A stretch of DNA of 7,487 nt from an uncultured Lachnospiraceae bacterium. GTDB taxonomy: Bacteria; Bacillota; Clostridia; Lachnospirales; Lachnospiraceae. Shown here in pieces: positions 1-5,786 of the stretch. The DNA is taken from assembly GCA_910586715.1 (NCBI GenBank), contig CAJUJG010000054.1, forward strand, positions 17,551 through 25,037, read 5' to 3'. Each line of letters begins with the position of its first letter. Positions within the stretch are counted from its first letter, which is position 1. The position numbers and the translations under genes were made by a program. A model generated the notes under the pieces. It had not been told where the DNA came from. It worked only from the letters and a program-made list of their open reading frames with translations, and ran no database searches.

Positions 1-699
1 CGGCATCAGCGCACGGCGTTTTTCCTGCGTTGCGCCGTGCAGAGACAGAGCAAGCGTAATCTGCAGATTTTCGTCGGCAAGCCGTTTCATGTTTTCCGCA
101 ATGCCGCAGGTTGACACGGTGATATTGCGTTGACTGATATTCAGTCCGTTTTCATCTGTGAGCAGTCTGATAAACCGCAAAAGGCTGTCATAATTGTCAA
201 GCGGTTCCCCCGTGCCCATCACGACCACGTTGGAAACGCGTTCTCCCGTGTCCCTTGATATGGCATAAATTTGGTCAAGCATCTCGGAGGGCGTAAGACC
301 CCGCTCCAGTCCGCCAATTGTTGACGCACAGAATTTACATCCCATGCGGCACCCCACCTGCGACGAAATACACACGGAATTGCCGTGATGATACTGCATC
401 CACACGCTCTCGACCAAATTGCCGTCCGCAAGCGAAAACAGATACTTTTTTGTACCGTCAATTTGGGAAGTCTGTACCTCCACGATTTTCAGGGACGTGT
501 ATGTATATCCGCTTTCCAGCTTTTCTTTCAGGCTTTTGGGAATATTCCTCATTTCGTCATAATCCCTCGCAAGCTTTTTGTGAAACCACTCATATAACTG
601 CTTTGCACGAAACGGCTTTTCGCCGATATTTACCATCTCGGCTTGCAATTCCTCCAAAGACAGCGATTTGACGTCCGTCTTATCCGCTCCAAACTCCAT
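1..699 (-). CDS. rlmN: RlmN, dual-specificity 23S rRNA/tRNA adenine-C2 methyltransferase (C-terminus cut off by window edge)
   Basis: This is a radical-SAM enzyme that methylates C2 of A2503 in 23S rRNA and of A37 in some tRNAs. I translated 233 codons from the reverse strand; the reading frame runs off the left edge, where about a third of the usual protein would lie. The N-terminal accessory domain contains a GEKPFRAKQLYEW segment (about residues 26-38). VCISSQVGC (109-117) leads into the CX3CX2C cluster motif C117, C121, C124. MGTGEPLDNYD (161-171), ITVSTCG (193-199) and LSLHG (218-222) are further family landmarks. The second catalytic cysteine near the C-terminus is outside the window. 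The chosen ATG has AAAGGAG about 14 bases upstream, longer than usual. A GTG eight codons earlier (721-723) is in frame, but its ribosome site is poor. It follows rsmB by 35 bases and is probably co-transcribed with it. The product is certain; the exact start is less so. Confidence 0.96.
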   Translation of the reverse strand, partial: MEFGADKTDVKSLSLEELQAEMVNIGEKPFRAKQLYEWFHKKLARDYDEMRNIPKSLKEKLESGYTYTSLKIVEVQTSQIDGTKKYLFSLADGNLVESVWMQYHHGNSVCISSQVGCRMGCKFCASTIGGLERGLTPSEMLDQIYAISRDTGERVSNVVVMGTGEPLDNYDSLLRFIRLLTDENGLNISQRNITVSTCGIAENMKRLADENLQITLALSLHGATQEKRRALMP

Positions 700-734
700 T
701 TCTATAGACCATGCTCCTTTCACCGTCTGCCGCC

Positions 735-2129
735 CTATTTTTCCAAAACACTGATAAAAAATCCGTCCGTATCGTGTATCTTGGGCAAAAGCTGTAAATA
801 CCCCTGTTTCGCCGTTTCCACAGTCCGCGACTGTTCCGTTTGCAGACAGTTTGGCAGTGTGTCAAAAAATGACACAGGTGTCATTTTCAGTTCTTTTATC
901 AGCCATTCAAAATTTTCTTCATTTTCCGCACGGTTTATCGTACAGGTGCTAAACAGCAGCCTTCCACCCGGCTTTAACATTTTGACTGCCGTCTCCAAAA
1001 TACGCCTTTGCAGCGTTACAAGCTCTGCAAGCTGCCCCTGCGTTACACGATACTTAATATCCCGCTTTTTTCCAATCACGCCAAGCCCTGAGCACGGCAC
1101 ATCGGCAATCACGATGTCCGCCGTTTCCTGCTCATCGCAGACAAGCGCATCGCAGACTGCGGCTGACACGCTGTCCTTTGGAAAGCCGCAGCGTGCAAAA
1201 TTTTCCTGCATCAGCACAACCTTCTGCTGCGATATATCGCGTGCCTTGATTTGAAAATCGTCCCAATCCATGCCCATGTCGCGCAGTAAATCTGCCATGA
1301 GCATGGATTTTCCTCCGGGTGCGGCGCAGATGTCCGCAACATGGATTTTCTTGTCCTCCGCCCTTTTTTCCGTGAAAAACCCGTCGGCAAAGACAGCCCG
1401 CACCGCAAGCATACTGCTTGCGTCCTGCACCACAAACGCGCCCTCCTTATACTGCGGAAGCGTCGTCATATCGTCTGTCTTTTCAATTTTGTATACATTC
1501 TGCAGGTATGGATGGTCCGTCATTCTCCCGCCGCGCACCGCAAGTGCCTTTTTCAGCGCTTCCTTTATGGATTTGTCACGCAGACGCACCGCGACGGGGT
1601 GCTCTGCAAGCAATCCCTCCAAAACGGCATGCGTCTTCTCCTCGCCAAGCTCGCTTGTCCAAAGTTTCACAATCCATTCAGGCATCGAATACTTTACGGA
1701 CAAATCCGGATACGCAATCGTGTCTTTATTTTTTGCAATATTGCGAAGCACGCCGTTCACAAAACCTTTTAGCGTCGCGAAGCCCTTCTTCTGTGCAAGC
1801 TTCACTGCCTCGTTGCACGCCGCCGCATCGGGCACGGCGTCCATATACAAAAGCTGATAAACACTAAGCCGCAAAATCGCACGAATTTGCGGCTTCATCT
1901 TGTCCGTCTTTACTTTGGAATACTGGTTTATCACAAAATCAAGCGTTATCATCCGCTCCAGCGTTCCCTCAAACAGCCGTTTCAAAAACGACTTTTCCTG
2001 CTGTGAAAGGTAATTATATTTCTTCAAAACATCGCGTACCGCTATGTGGGAATATGTCCCGCCGTTTCGGTTTTCCGTAACCTCCATCAGCATCTCCAGC
2101 ACAAGCAGGCGCAGATTTACGTTTTCCAT
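735..2129 (-). CDS. rsmB: RsmB, 16S rRNA cytosine-C5 methyltransferase
   Basis: RsmB methylates C5 of C967 (E. coli numbering) in 16S rRNA, using SAM, in the cytoplasm. The 464-residue product is full length (family about 430-450). Residues 1-140 form the NusB-like RNA-binding domain typical of RsmB (FLKRLFEGTLER near 48-59, NGVLRN 125-130). The catalytic domain follows: SAM-binding DICAAPGGKS (266-275), motif IV DVPCSGLG (343-350, C346) and motif VI STCT (394-397, nucleophile C396). The C-terminal QLLPKIHDTDGFF (446-458) is also characteristic. Both m5C-methyltransferase cysteines are present, so the enzyme should be active. The ATG is preceded by GGAG about 11 bases upstream. The gene sits 40 bases after yugP and 35 before rlmN, consistent with one operon. 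Several open frames on the opposite strand are shadows. Confidence 0.97.
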   Translation of the reverse strand: MENVNLRLLVLEMLMEVTENRNGGTYSHIAVRDVLKKYNYLSQQEKSFLKRLFEGTLERMITLDFVINQYSKVKTDKMKPQIRAILRLSVYQLLYMDAVPDAAACNEAVKLAQKKGFATLKGFVNGVLRNIAKNKDTIAYPDLSVKYSMPEWIVKLWTSELGEEKTHAVLEGLLAEHPVAVRLRDKSIKEALKKALAVRGGRMTDHPYLQNVYKIEKTDDMTTLPQYKEGAFVVQDASSMLAVRAVFADGFFTEKRAEDKKIHVADICAAPGGKSMLMADLLRDMGMDWDDFQIKARDISQQKVVLMQENFARCGFPKDSVSAAVCDALVCDEQETADIVIADVPCSGLGVIGKKRDIKYRVTQGQLAELVTLQRRILETAVKMLKPGGRLLFSTCTINRAENEENFEWLIKELKMTPVSFFDTLPNCLQTEQSRTVETAKQGYLQLLPKIHDTDGFFISVLEK

Positions 2130-2150
2130 TCTATTTTATTCTCCATATAA

Positions 2151-2171
2151 AGAACGCCGTCCCTGCGTTCT
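2151..2171 (-). other. Short hairpin in the yugP-rsmB gap
   Basis: A perfect 7-bp stem (AGAACGC / GCGTTCT) with a 7-base loop overlaps the yugP stop codon and ends about 15 bases before the rsmB ribosome site. On the minus strand it is followed by TTATAT, which is not a convincing U-tract. It may be a weak attenuator or a processing site inside the operon; a chance pairing is possible. Confidence 0.35.
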
Positions 2172-2874
2172 AATCATCTCTTCTGTTTCCAAACAAAAGG
2201 ATTAACCGCAAAAGCTGCAATACAGACGCCGCTGCCGCCGCCACATACGTAAGCGCCGCCGCACGCAGCACCTTCGCGCTTTTTGCCTGTTCCTCCCTTG
2301 TCACAATCCCGTATTGCTCAATGCACACAAGCGCTCTTCTCGACGCGTCAAACTCCACCGGAAGCGTCACAATCTGAAACAGCACCGCAAGCGAAAATAC
2401 CCAAATACCGATATTGACAAGCAGCGAGCTGCCGCCGAACAAAATGCCCAAAAGAATAATGGGTATGCCAAGCTGCGAACCGATATTTGCCGCGGGCACA
2501 AGCATGGTCCGAACCTTGAGCGGCGCGTAGCTTTCATTATGCTGCATCACATGACCGCACTCGTGCGCCGCCACGCCGATTGCCGCCACCGACGTCGAAC
2601 CGTATACACTGTCGGAAAGACGCACGGTTTTTGTGCGCGGATCATAATGGTCGGTCAAATCGCCTCTCACATGCTCCACCCGCACATCGTAAATCCCGTT
2701 GTTGTGCAAAATCATCTCCGCCGCCTGTGCGCCTGTCATGCCCGAACGGCTGCGCTCCCGCGCATATTTATGAAACGTGGAACTGACCCGTGCGGACGCA
2801 ATCATGGAAACAATCGCGCCAATCAGCACGAAAATATAAGTCCAGTCAAAATAAAATCCATACGGATATATCAT
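2170..2874 (-). CDS. yugP: YugP-family membrane zinc metallopeptidase (PF04298-type)
   Basis: This is a predicted membrane-bound zinc protease of the YugP family, whose substrate is not established to my knowledge. With the start chosen here it has 234 residues. A membrane helix at about 10-28 (FVLIGAIVSMIASA) precedes a soluble part with the zinc motif HECGH (104-108) inside AAHECGHVMQH. Two further helices follow (about 126-147 and 151-172), then PVEFDAS (172-178), whose Glu is the probable third metal ligand, and a C-terminal helix (about 207-229). The ATG at 2872-2874 is preferred because GGAGG lies 6 bases upstream and the protein then begins MIYPYGFYFDWTYI, like other YugP proteins. The frame is open 16 codons further, but that stretch overlaps inverted repeats and has no good ribosome site. 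The gene lies between fmt and rsmB, a common clostridial position. A link to protein maturation is inference. Confidence 0.92.
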   Translation of the reverse strand: MIYPYGFYFDWTYIFVLIGAIVSMIASARVSSTFHKYARERSRSGMTGAQAAEMILHNNGIYDVRVEHVRGDLTDHYDPRTKTVRLSDSVYGSTSVAAIGVAAHECGHVMQHNESYAPLKVRTMLVPAANIGSQLGIPIILLGILFGGSSLLVNIGIWVFSLAVLFQIVTLPVEFDASRRALVCIEQYGIVTREEQAKSAKVLRAAALTYVAAAAASVLQLLRLILLFGNRRDD

Positions 2875-2951
2875 AGTAATCCTCCATTCTTGATGTGCCT
2901 GCAAATTTGGGCGCAAGCACAAATTTGCCCTGTGAAAAATTTATTTTTCAC
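2871..2951 (-). CDS. Possible 26-residue leader ORF overlapping yugP (GTG start)
   Basis: Reading the minus strand from a GTG at 2949-2951 gives 26 codons, beginning MKNKFFTGQICACAQ and ending KNGGLL. Its TGA overlaps the yugP ATG as ATGA, the usual sign of translational coupling. AAGGTG lies 5 bases upstream of the GTG and GGAG about 12 bases upstream. The peptide has three cysteines (residues 11, 13, 17) and a repeated QIC segment. The start codon lies inside the arm of a perfect 22-base inverted repeat (2931-2952), and the Cys-rich part is encoded by a second inverted repeat (2901-2928). I do not recognise the peptide. It could be a regulatory leader, or simply an open frame through a non-coding intergenic repeat. 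Confidence 0.35.
   Translation of the reverse strand: MKNKFFTGQICACAQICRHIKNGGLL
2881..2885 (-). promoter_or_regulatory. Ribosome binding site that fixes the yugP start
   Basis: GGAGG on the minus strand lies 6 bases before the ATG at 2874. It favours this start over the in-frame upstream ATG at 2922. The same bases also encode the end of the possible leader ORF, so ribosomes finishing that ORF would arrive directly at this site. Confidence 0.8.
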
Positions 2952-2952
2952 A
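2901..2952. repeat. Two adjacent inverted repeats between fmt and yugP
   Basis: The first is GCAAATTTG / CAAATTTGC (2901-2909 and 2920-2928), with 9-bp perfect arms and a 10-base loop. The second is TGTGAAAAAT / ATTTTTCACA (2931-2940 and 2943-2952), with 10-bp perfect arms separated by TT, almost a continuous 22-base palindrome. They lie side by side, two bases apart. Neither is followed by a T-tract on the minus strand, so they are not ordinary terminators. They could be a dispersed palindromic intergenic element, an operator, or leader RNA structure controlling yugP and the downstream methyltransferases. Confidence 0.6.
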
Positions 2953-3001
2953 GTATCACCTTACTCCTTTCTCAGTCTTTAAATTCCTGACAACGAAAAG
3001 C

Positions 3002-3029
3002 AGTAACACTTCTTCCTTATCCTGTTACT
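3002..3029 (-). terminator. Weak hairpin at the end of fmt, possible attenuator
   Basis: AGTAACA / TGTTACT (3023-3029 and 3002-3008) forms a 7-bp perfect stem with a 14-base purine-rich loop and overlaps the fmt stop codon. On the minus strand it is followed by GCTTTTCGTT, a poor U-tract. The stem is AT-rich, so any termination would be partial. With the 150-base gap that follows, it may lower expression of yugP-rsmB-rlmN relative to def-fmt. Confidence 0.3.
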
Positions 3030-3966
3030 TTGCCTCAAAGCACATTCCTGCTTTCCACAAATTTCCAAGAAGAAATGTTTTTGCATCCATGCGCTTTTTG
3101 CCTTCCAGCTGCAGCTCGCAAATACGCAAAATGCCTTTACCGCACGCAACCTCAATCGTCTCCTTTGTGACGTTTACAATCTCCCCTGCCTGTTTCCTGC
3201 CGTCAAAATCGTTGTCCGCCACCGCACAGCGCCACAGCTTAACGCTCTTTCCATTGATGTAAGTGTATGCACTTGGCCACGAATTTAAACCGCGTACAAG
3301 GCGTTCAATTTCCACCGCACTCTTATTCCAGTCAATCCTTCCAAGCGACTTGCCCATCATTTTTGTGTGCGAGCTTTCCGCGTCGTTTTGCTTGACAGGT
3401 GTAATCTCGCCGCGCTCTAATTTCGGAAGGGTATCGACAATCAGCCCGGCGCCTGCTTTGGAAAGTTTTTCAAATAAGCTCTCCGCCGTTTCGTCCTCCG
3501 CAACCGGAACCGTTACCGCCGTAAGAATATCTCCTGTATCAACGCCCTCGTCCATCTGCATAATCGTGACGCCTGTTTCCTGCTCGCCGTTGATAATGCA
3601 CCAGTTAATCGGCGATGCGCCCCTGTATTTGGGCAAAAGCGATGCATGGATATTCACACATCCAAATCGCGGCATGGTTAAAATTTCCTTTGACAAAATC
3701 TGCCCGAATGCCGCTACCACAAAAATGTCCGCCTCATATTTTCGGAGCTCTTCGACCGACTCCGGCGTCTTTACTTTTACCGGCTGAAACACCGGAATAC
3801 CGTGTTTCAGCGCACATTCCTTCACAGGCGGATACTGCATCTGCCCGCTTCTTCCCTTCGCCTTGTCGGGCTGCGTCACCGCCAGCACCACCTCATGCCC
3901 CGCAGCGACAAGCGCCTCCAGCGCACCCACGGAAAAGTCGGGCGTTCCCATGAAAATGATTTTCAT
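3025..3966 (-). CDS. fmt: Methionyl-tRNA formyltransferase
   Basis: Fmt transfers a formyl group from 10-formyltetrahydrofolate to Met-tRNAfMet to make the bacterial initiator tRNA. The 313-residue product has the normal length. MKIIFMGTPDFSV opens the Rossmann-like formyltransferase domain. TQPDKAKGR (31-39) is the tRNA-acceptor loop region. The catalytic set is N105 and H107 in VNIHASLLPKYRG and D143 in MDEGVDTGD, matching N106/H108/D144 of the E. coli enzyme. The C-terminal OB-fold tRNA-binding domain starts near residue 205, with LVRGLNSWPSAYT (228-240) typical. The ATG has AAGGA 5 bases upstream and lies only 15 bases after the def stop, so def-fmt is a tight transcriptional unit. Nothing looks broken. 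Confidence 0.98.
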   Translation of the reverse strand: MKIIFMGTPDFSVGALEALVAAGHEVVLAVTQPDKAKGRSGQMQYPPVKECALKHGIPVFQPVKVKTPESVEELRKYEADIFVVAAFGQILSKEILTMPRFGCVNIHASLLPKYRGASPINWCIINGEQETGVTIMQMDEGVDTGDILTAVTVPVAEDETAESLFEKLSKAGAGLIVDTLPKLERGEITPVKQNDAESSHTKMMGKSLGRIDWNKSAVEIERLVRGLNSWPSAYTYINGKSVKLWRCAVADNDFDGRKQAGEIVNVTKETIEVACGKGILRICELQLEGKKRMDAKTFLLGNLWKAGMCFEAK

Positions 3967-3981
3967 TTTAATCCTTCTTTC

Positions 3982-4455
3982 TTATTCTTCCTCGGGCTCC
4001 ACGTCAAAGAGCGGACCATCTACCCGTTCCACATACAGATGTCCGTCCAAATGTTCGATTTCATGGCAGAGCGCTCTTGCGACAAGCTCCTCCCCTTCTA
4101 TAATAAACGTATTCAAATCCTCGTCCTGCGCCTCAACCTTGACGTAATTGGGACGTTTCACGCTCCCTGCCTTTCCGGGCACGCTAAGACACGCTTCGTT
4201 TCCTTCCTGCTCTCCGCTCTCCTCCAAAATGCGCGGATTGATTAACAGCATCGGGTCTTCCCCCGTCGTATCAATCACCACAATTCGTTTCAAAACCCCC
4301 ACCTGAACGGCGGCAAGTCCTACACCGTTGGACTCGTACATCGTTTCAAACATATCGTCAATTAAGTCCTGTACACGAGGCGTAATTTCCTTGACCTCCT
4401 TTGAAATTTTGTTCAATACAGGATCTCCTATTTCCCTGACCGTTCTAATCGCCAT
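3982..4455 (-). CDS. def: Peptide deformylase
   Basis: Def removes the N-formyl group from nascent proteins, reversing the Fmt step once translation has begun. The 157-residue product has all three family motifs: GVGLAAVQ (44-51, motif 1), EACLS (87-91, motif 2, metal ligand C89) and HEIEH (131-135, motif 3, ligands H131 and H135, catalytic E132). Motif 2 has Ala where EGCLS is usual, and motif 3 has Glu where HEXDH is usual; the metal ligands are kept, so activity is expected. Length and the NPRILEESGEQEGNEACLSVPG layout fit the short Gram-positive/clostridial deformylases. The C-terminus is acidic (EPEEE). The ribosome site is modest: AGAAAGG about 11 bases before the ATG. This is the first gene of the housekeeping cluster in the window. 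Confidence 0.97.
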   Translation of the reverse strand: MAIRTVREIGDPVLNKISKEVKEITPRVQDLIDDMFETMYESNGVGLAAVQVGVLKRIVVIDTTGEDPMLLINPRILEESGEQEGNEACLSVPGKAGSVKRPNYVKVEAQDEDLNTFIIEGEELVARALCHEIEHLDGHLYVERVDGPLFDVEPEEE

Positions 4456-4661
4456 GTTTCTTCTTACCTTTCTGTCTCCATATAGTTTCTCAGGGAAGCA
4501 CTGACTGAAGCAGTGCTTCCTTAATTTTTTAATAATCTATCTCATGATATTCCAAACTGTTCATCCACATTCTTATGTGAACATTAATACAGTTTACAAC
4601 ATTCGGGCAAATTTAGCAAGGTTCTGACAAGACGGAATTTCATTAAATTTTAATTCGGGCT
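4456..4661. other. Intergenic region upstream of def
   Basis: This 206-base AT-rich gap separates def from the VOC gene and should contain the def-cluster promoter. On the minus strand I see only weak candidates, such as TTGCTA, 17 bases, then TAAACT (complement of about 4588-4616), so none is called. A small imperfect hairpin (TGTT..CACAT TCTT ATGTG..AACA, 4558-4583) lies in the middle. Close to def is the strong stem-loop at 4494-4520. No gene is visible. Confidence 0.5.
4494..4530 (+). terminator. Rho-independent terminator in plus orientation, upstream of def
   Basis: GGAAGCACTG / CAGTGCTTCC is a perfect 10-bp stem (4494-4503, 4511-4520) with a 7-base loop, followed on the plus strand by TTAATTTTTT. 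This is the structure of an intrinsic terminator for rightward transcription, yet every gene nearby is leftward. On the minus strand the stem is preceded by an A-run and followed by CTGAGAAAC, so it would not stop transcription into def. It would instead sit in the def leader RNA as a hairpin. It may terminate antisense transcription or be left over from a lost gene. Confidence 0.65.
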
Positions 4662-5054
4662 TCATTCATGCAGCTCCAGCGGAAGTCCGTCCGGGTCGAA
4701 GAAGAACGTCATTCTATTCTGCGTATATTCATCATACCGGATTGGTTCACATTCAATTCCGCACTTTTCCAATTCCGCAACAGCTTCTTCAATATCCTCC
4801 ACGCGAAACGCCAAATGGCGCAGACCGCACGCTTCCGGTCGGGTGACGCGCTTTGGCGGATTGGGTTCCGCAAAGATTTCCAATTCAATTGCCCCTGCTC
4901 CGGTTCCTATCCTTAAATCCAGCTTCCAATCGTTTCTTTGGTCCCGGTAGTTTTCCCGAATAACCTCAAAGCCAAGTTTATGAATATAAAATTCTCTCGC
5001 CGCCTCAATGTCAGATACGATAATCGCAACATGATGAATTGTGTTGAACTTCAT
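4662..5054 (-). CDS. VOC superfamily protein (glyoxalase I/dioxygenase fold)
   Basis: This is a 130-residue member of the vicinal oxygen chelate superfamily, metal enzymes that act on small molecules (glyoxalases, epimerases, dioxygenases, resistance proteins). Two beta-alpha-beta-beta-beta modules are seen: TIHHVAIIVSDIEAAREFY (5-23), and GLRHLAFRVEDIEEAVAEL (78-96) ending in FFFDPDGLPLELHE. Likely metal ligands are H8, E59 (or E57), H80 and E127, the full set for an active metal site. It resembles the small glyoxalase-like proteins common in Firmicutes; the substrate cannot be told from sequence. The start at 5054 is preferred over one 22 codons upstream because AAGGAGG lies 9 bases before it and VOC proteins begin with the KFNTIHHVAI strand. 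It follows the 5144-5635 gene by 89 bases. Confidence 0.9.
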   Translation of the reverse strand: MKFNTIHHVAIIVSDIEAAREFYIHKLGFEVIRENYRDQRNDWKLDLRIGTGAGAIELEIFAEPNPPKRVTRPEACGLRHLAFRVEDIEEAVAELEKCGIECEPIRYDEYTQNRMTFFFDPDGLPLELHE

Positions 5055-5063
5055 TTTAGTGTT

Positions 5064-5070
5064 CCTCCTT
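5064..5070 (-). promoter_or_regulatory. Ribosome binding site that fixes the VOC gene start
   Basis: AAGGAGG on the minus strand lies 9 bases before the ATG at 5054. It rules against the longer in-frame start at 5120, which has no comparable site and would add a stretch with no VOC similarity. Confidence 0.8.
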
Positions 5071-5078
5071 TTTGAATC

Positions 5079-5110
5079 CAATGGAATTAGTTTCGCTGTT
5101 ATTCCAATTG
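5079..5110 (-). other. Imperfect hairpin just upstream of the VOC ribosome site
   Basis: On the minus strand CAATTGGAAT pairs with ATTCCATTG, apart from one bulged base, around a 13-base loop. It lies between the stop of the 5144-5635 gene and the VOC ribosome site. It has no U-tract, so a terminator is unlikely. It could be an operator or RNA stem; chance is also plausible in AT-rich DNA. Confidence 0.25.
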
Positions 5111-5143
5111 CCAAATACATCTGCCGTTTTGGAAAAATTTCTC

Positions 5144-5635
5144 CTAAAGGTCTATTACAACATTGTCTTTTCTATCCCAATAAAACAATTCTATCGTTCC
5201 CTTTAATTTTTTTATCTCTTTTTGTGCTTCTTTTGACAATTCCTTTATCATCTTTTGATAATTACAATTTTTGTCCATTTTTGTTTCTGATAATTCACTG
5301 CGTAACCATCGTTCGCTGCTGTTAATCACGATTACGCATTTACGGTTGTTTAAAAGATCCTTTAAATCTTCACATAAATTGTGATAATCCCATTCCTCGC
5401 ACAAATAGTGTGCATGCCATTTATAATACGATAGCGTTAATTCCTCGTCATTTTCCAAATCAATATATATCGGATTTTCACAATTCGGATTCCGTACCGT
5501 AATACAACAATCATTTTCCTGTAAGTATTCGTATTCTTTATCCGATCCAAAAGCATGAATTTCGTAGTCTTGATTCAGGCTTTGCAGTAAAGAGCAGAGT
5601 TCTTGTTTTAAGGTCTTTGTCCCCTCGTTCTCCAT
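5144..5635 (-). CDS. Unrecognised 163-residue acidic protein
   Basis: I do not recognise this family. The gene is supported by a very strong ribosome site (AAGGAGGT about 5 bases before the ATG), an intact frame and position in a same-strand series. The protein appears soluble, with no signal peptide or membrane helix. It has an N-terminal helix (TKTLKQELCSLLQSL), beta-strand-like segments (CCITVRNP, NPIYIDLEN, ELTLSYYKWHAHY), a VIVINSSERW strand (101-110), a Lys/Glu-rich helix (about 125-146) and a final strand pair. A WHAHY segment (73-77) after an acidic strand is its clearest motif. A single-domain alpha/beta fold with such a motif recalls small toxin-immunity or SMI1-like proteins, but that is only an impression and no toxin gene is adjacent. 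The coding DNA is markedly AT-rich (about 27-33% G+C in sampled lines) against the def-rlmN cluster, suggesting recent acquisition. Confidence 0.75.
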   Translation of the reverse strand: MENEGTKTLKQELCSLLQSLNQDYEIHAFGSDKEYEYLQENDCCITVRNPNCENPIYIDLENDEELTLSYYKWHAHYLCEEWDYHNLCEDLKDLLNNRKCVIVINSSERWLRSELSETKMDKNCNYQKMIKELSKEAQKEIKKLKGTIELFYWDRKDNVVIDL

Positions 5636-5686
5636 CAGATACCTCCTTGCATTTTTTCATCAAATATGGTATAAAATAAGTAAGTA

Positions 5687-5754
5687 AAGACCATCTCCTG
5701 CCCTCCATTTGTCTTGATTTACGGAATCGGCTGACCGGGCGGGAAGATGGTCTT
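5687..5754 (-). terminator. Long imperfect stem-loop after the DUF3795 gene, terminator-like
   Basis: AAGACCATCT / AGATGGTCTT (5745-5754 and 5687-5696) is a perfect 10-bp stem. It extends inward through TCCCGCCC / GGGCAGG with one mismatch and one bulge. The loop is about 34 bases and itself GC-rich (GGTCAGCCGATTCCG). On the minus strand the stem is followed by TTACTTACTTATTTT, a broken U-tract. It lies about 30 bases after the DUF3795 stop and before the 5635 gene, so it probably ends or attenuates that transcript. The stem is much longer and more open than a normal terminator; a small palindromic insertion is an alternative. Confidence 0.5.
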
Positions 5755-5786
5755 GTTTATTTCTCCGTCCCTTATAATCACAATCT

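Noticed and set aside
721..723. GTG start for rlmN eight codons upstream
   Set aside because: In frame, but only a poor purine stretch precedes it, and the ATG at 699 gives a more usual N-terminus; kept as an alternative only.
643..1857. Long plus-strand open frames opposite rsmB
   Set aside because: They are mirror frames of the rsmB coding sequence, with Ser/Cys/Pro-rich translations, no ribosome sites and no recognisable domain.
2875..2922. Sixteen-residue N-terminal extension of YugP from an upstream ATG
   Set aside because: It overlaps the inverted repeat, has no good ribosome site, and the downstream ATG has GGAGG at ideal spacing and a family-typical N-terminus.
2314..2982. 222-codon plus-strand open frame opposite yugP
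   Set aside because: It lies antisense to a well supported metalloprotease, its translation is His/Arg-rich without a domain, and it lacks a ribosome site.
3263..4245. Plus-strand open frames opposite fmt and def
   Set aside because: They are antisense shadows of two certain genes and show no family motifs.
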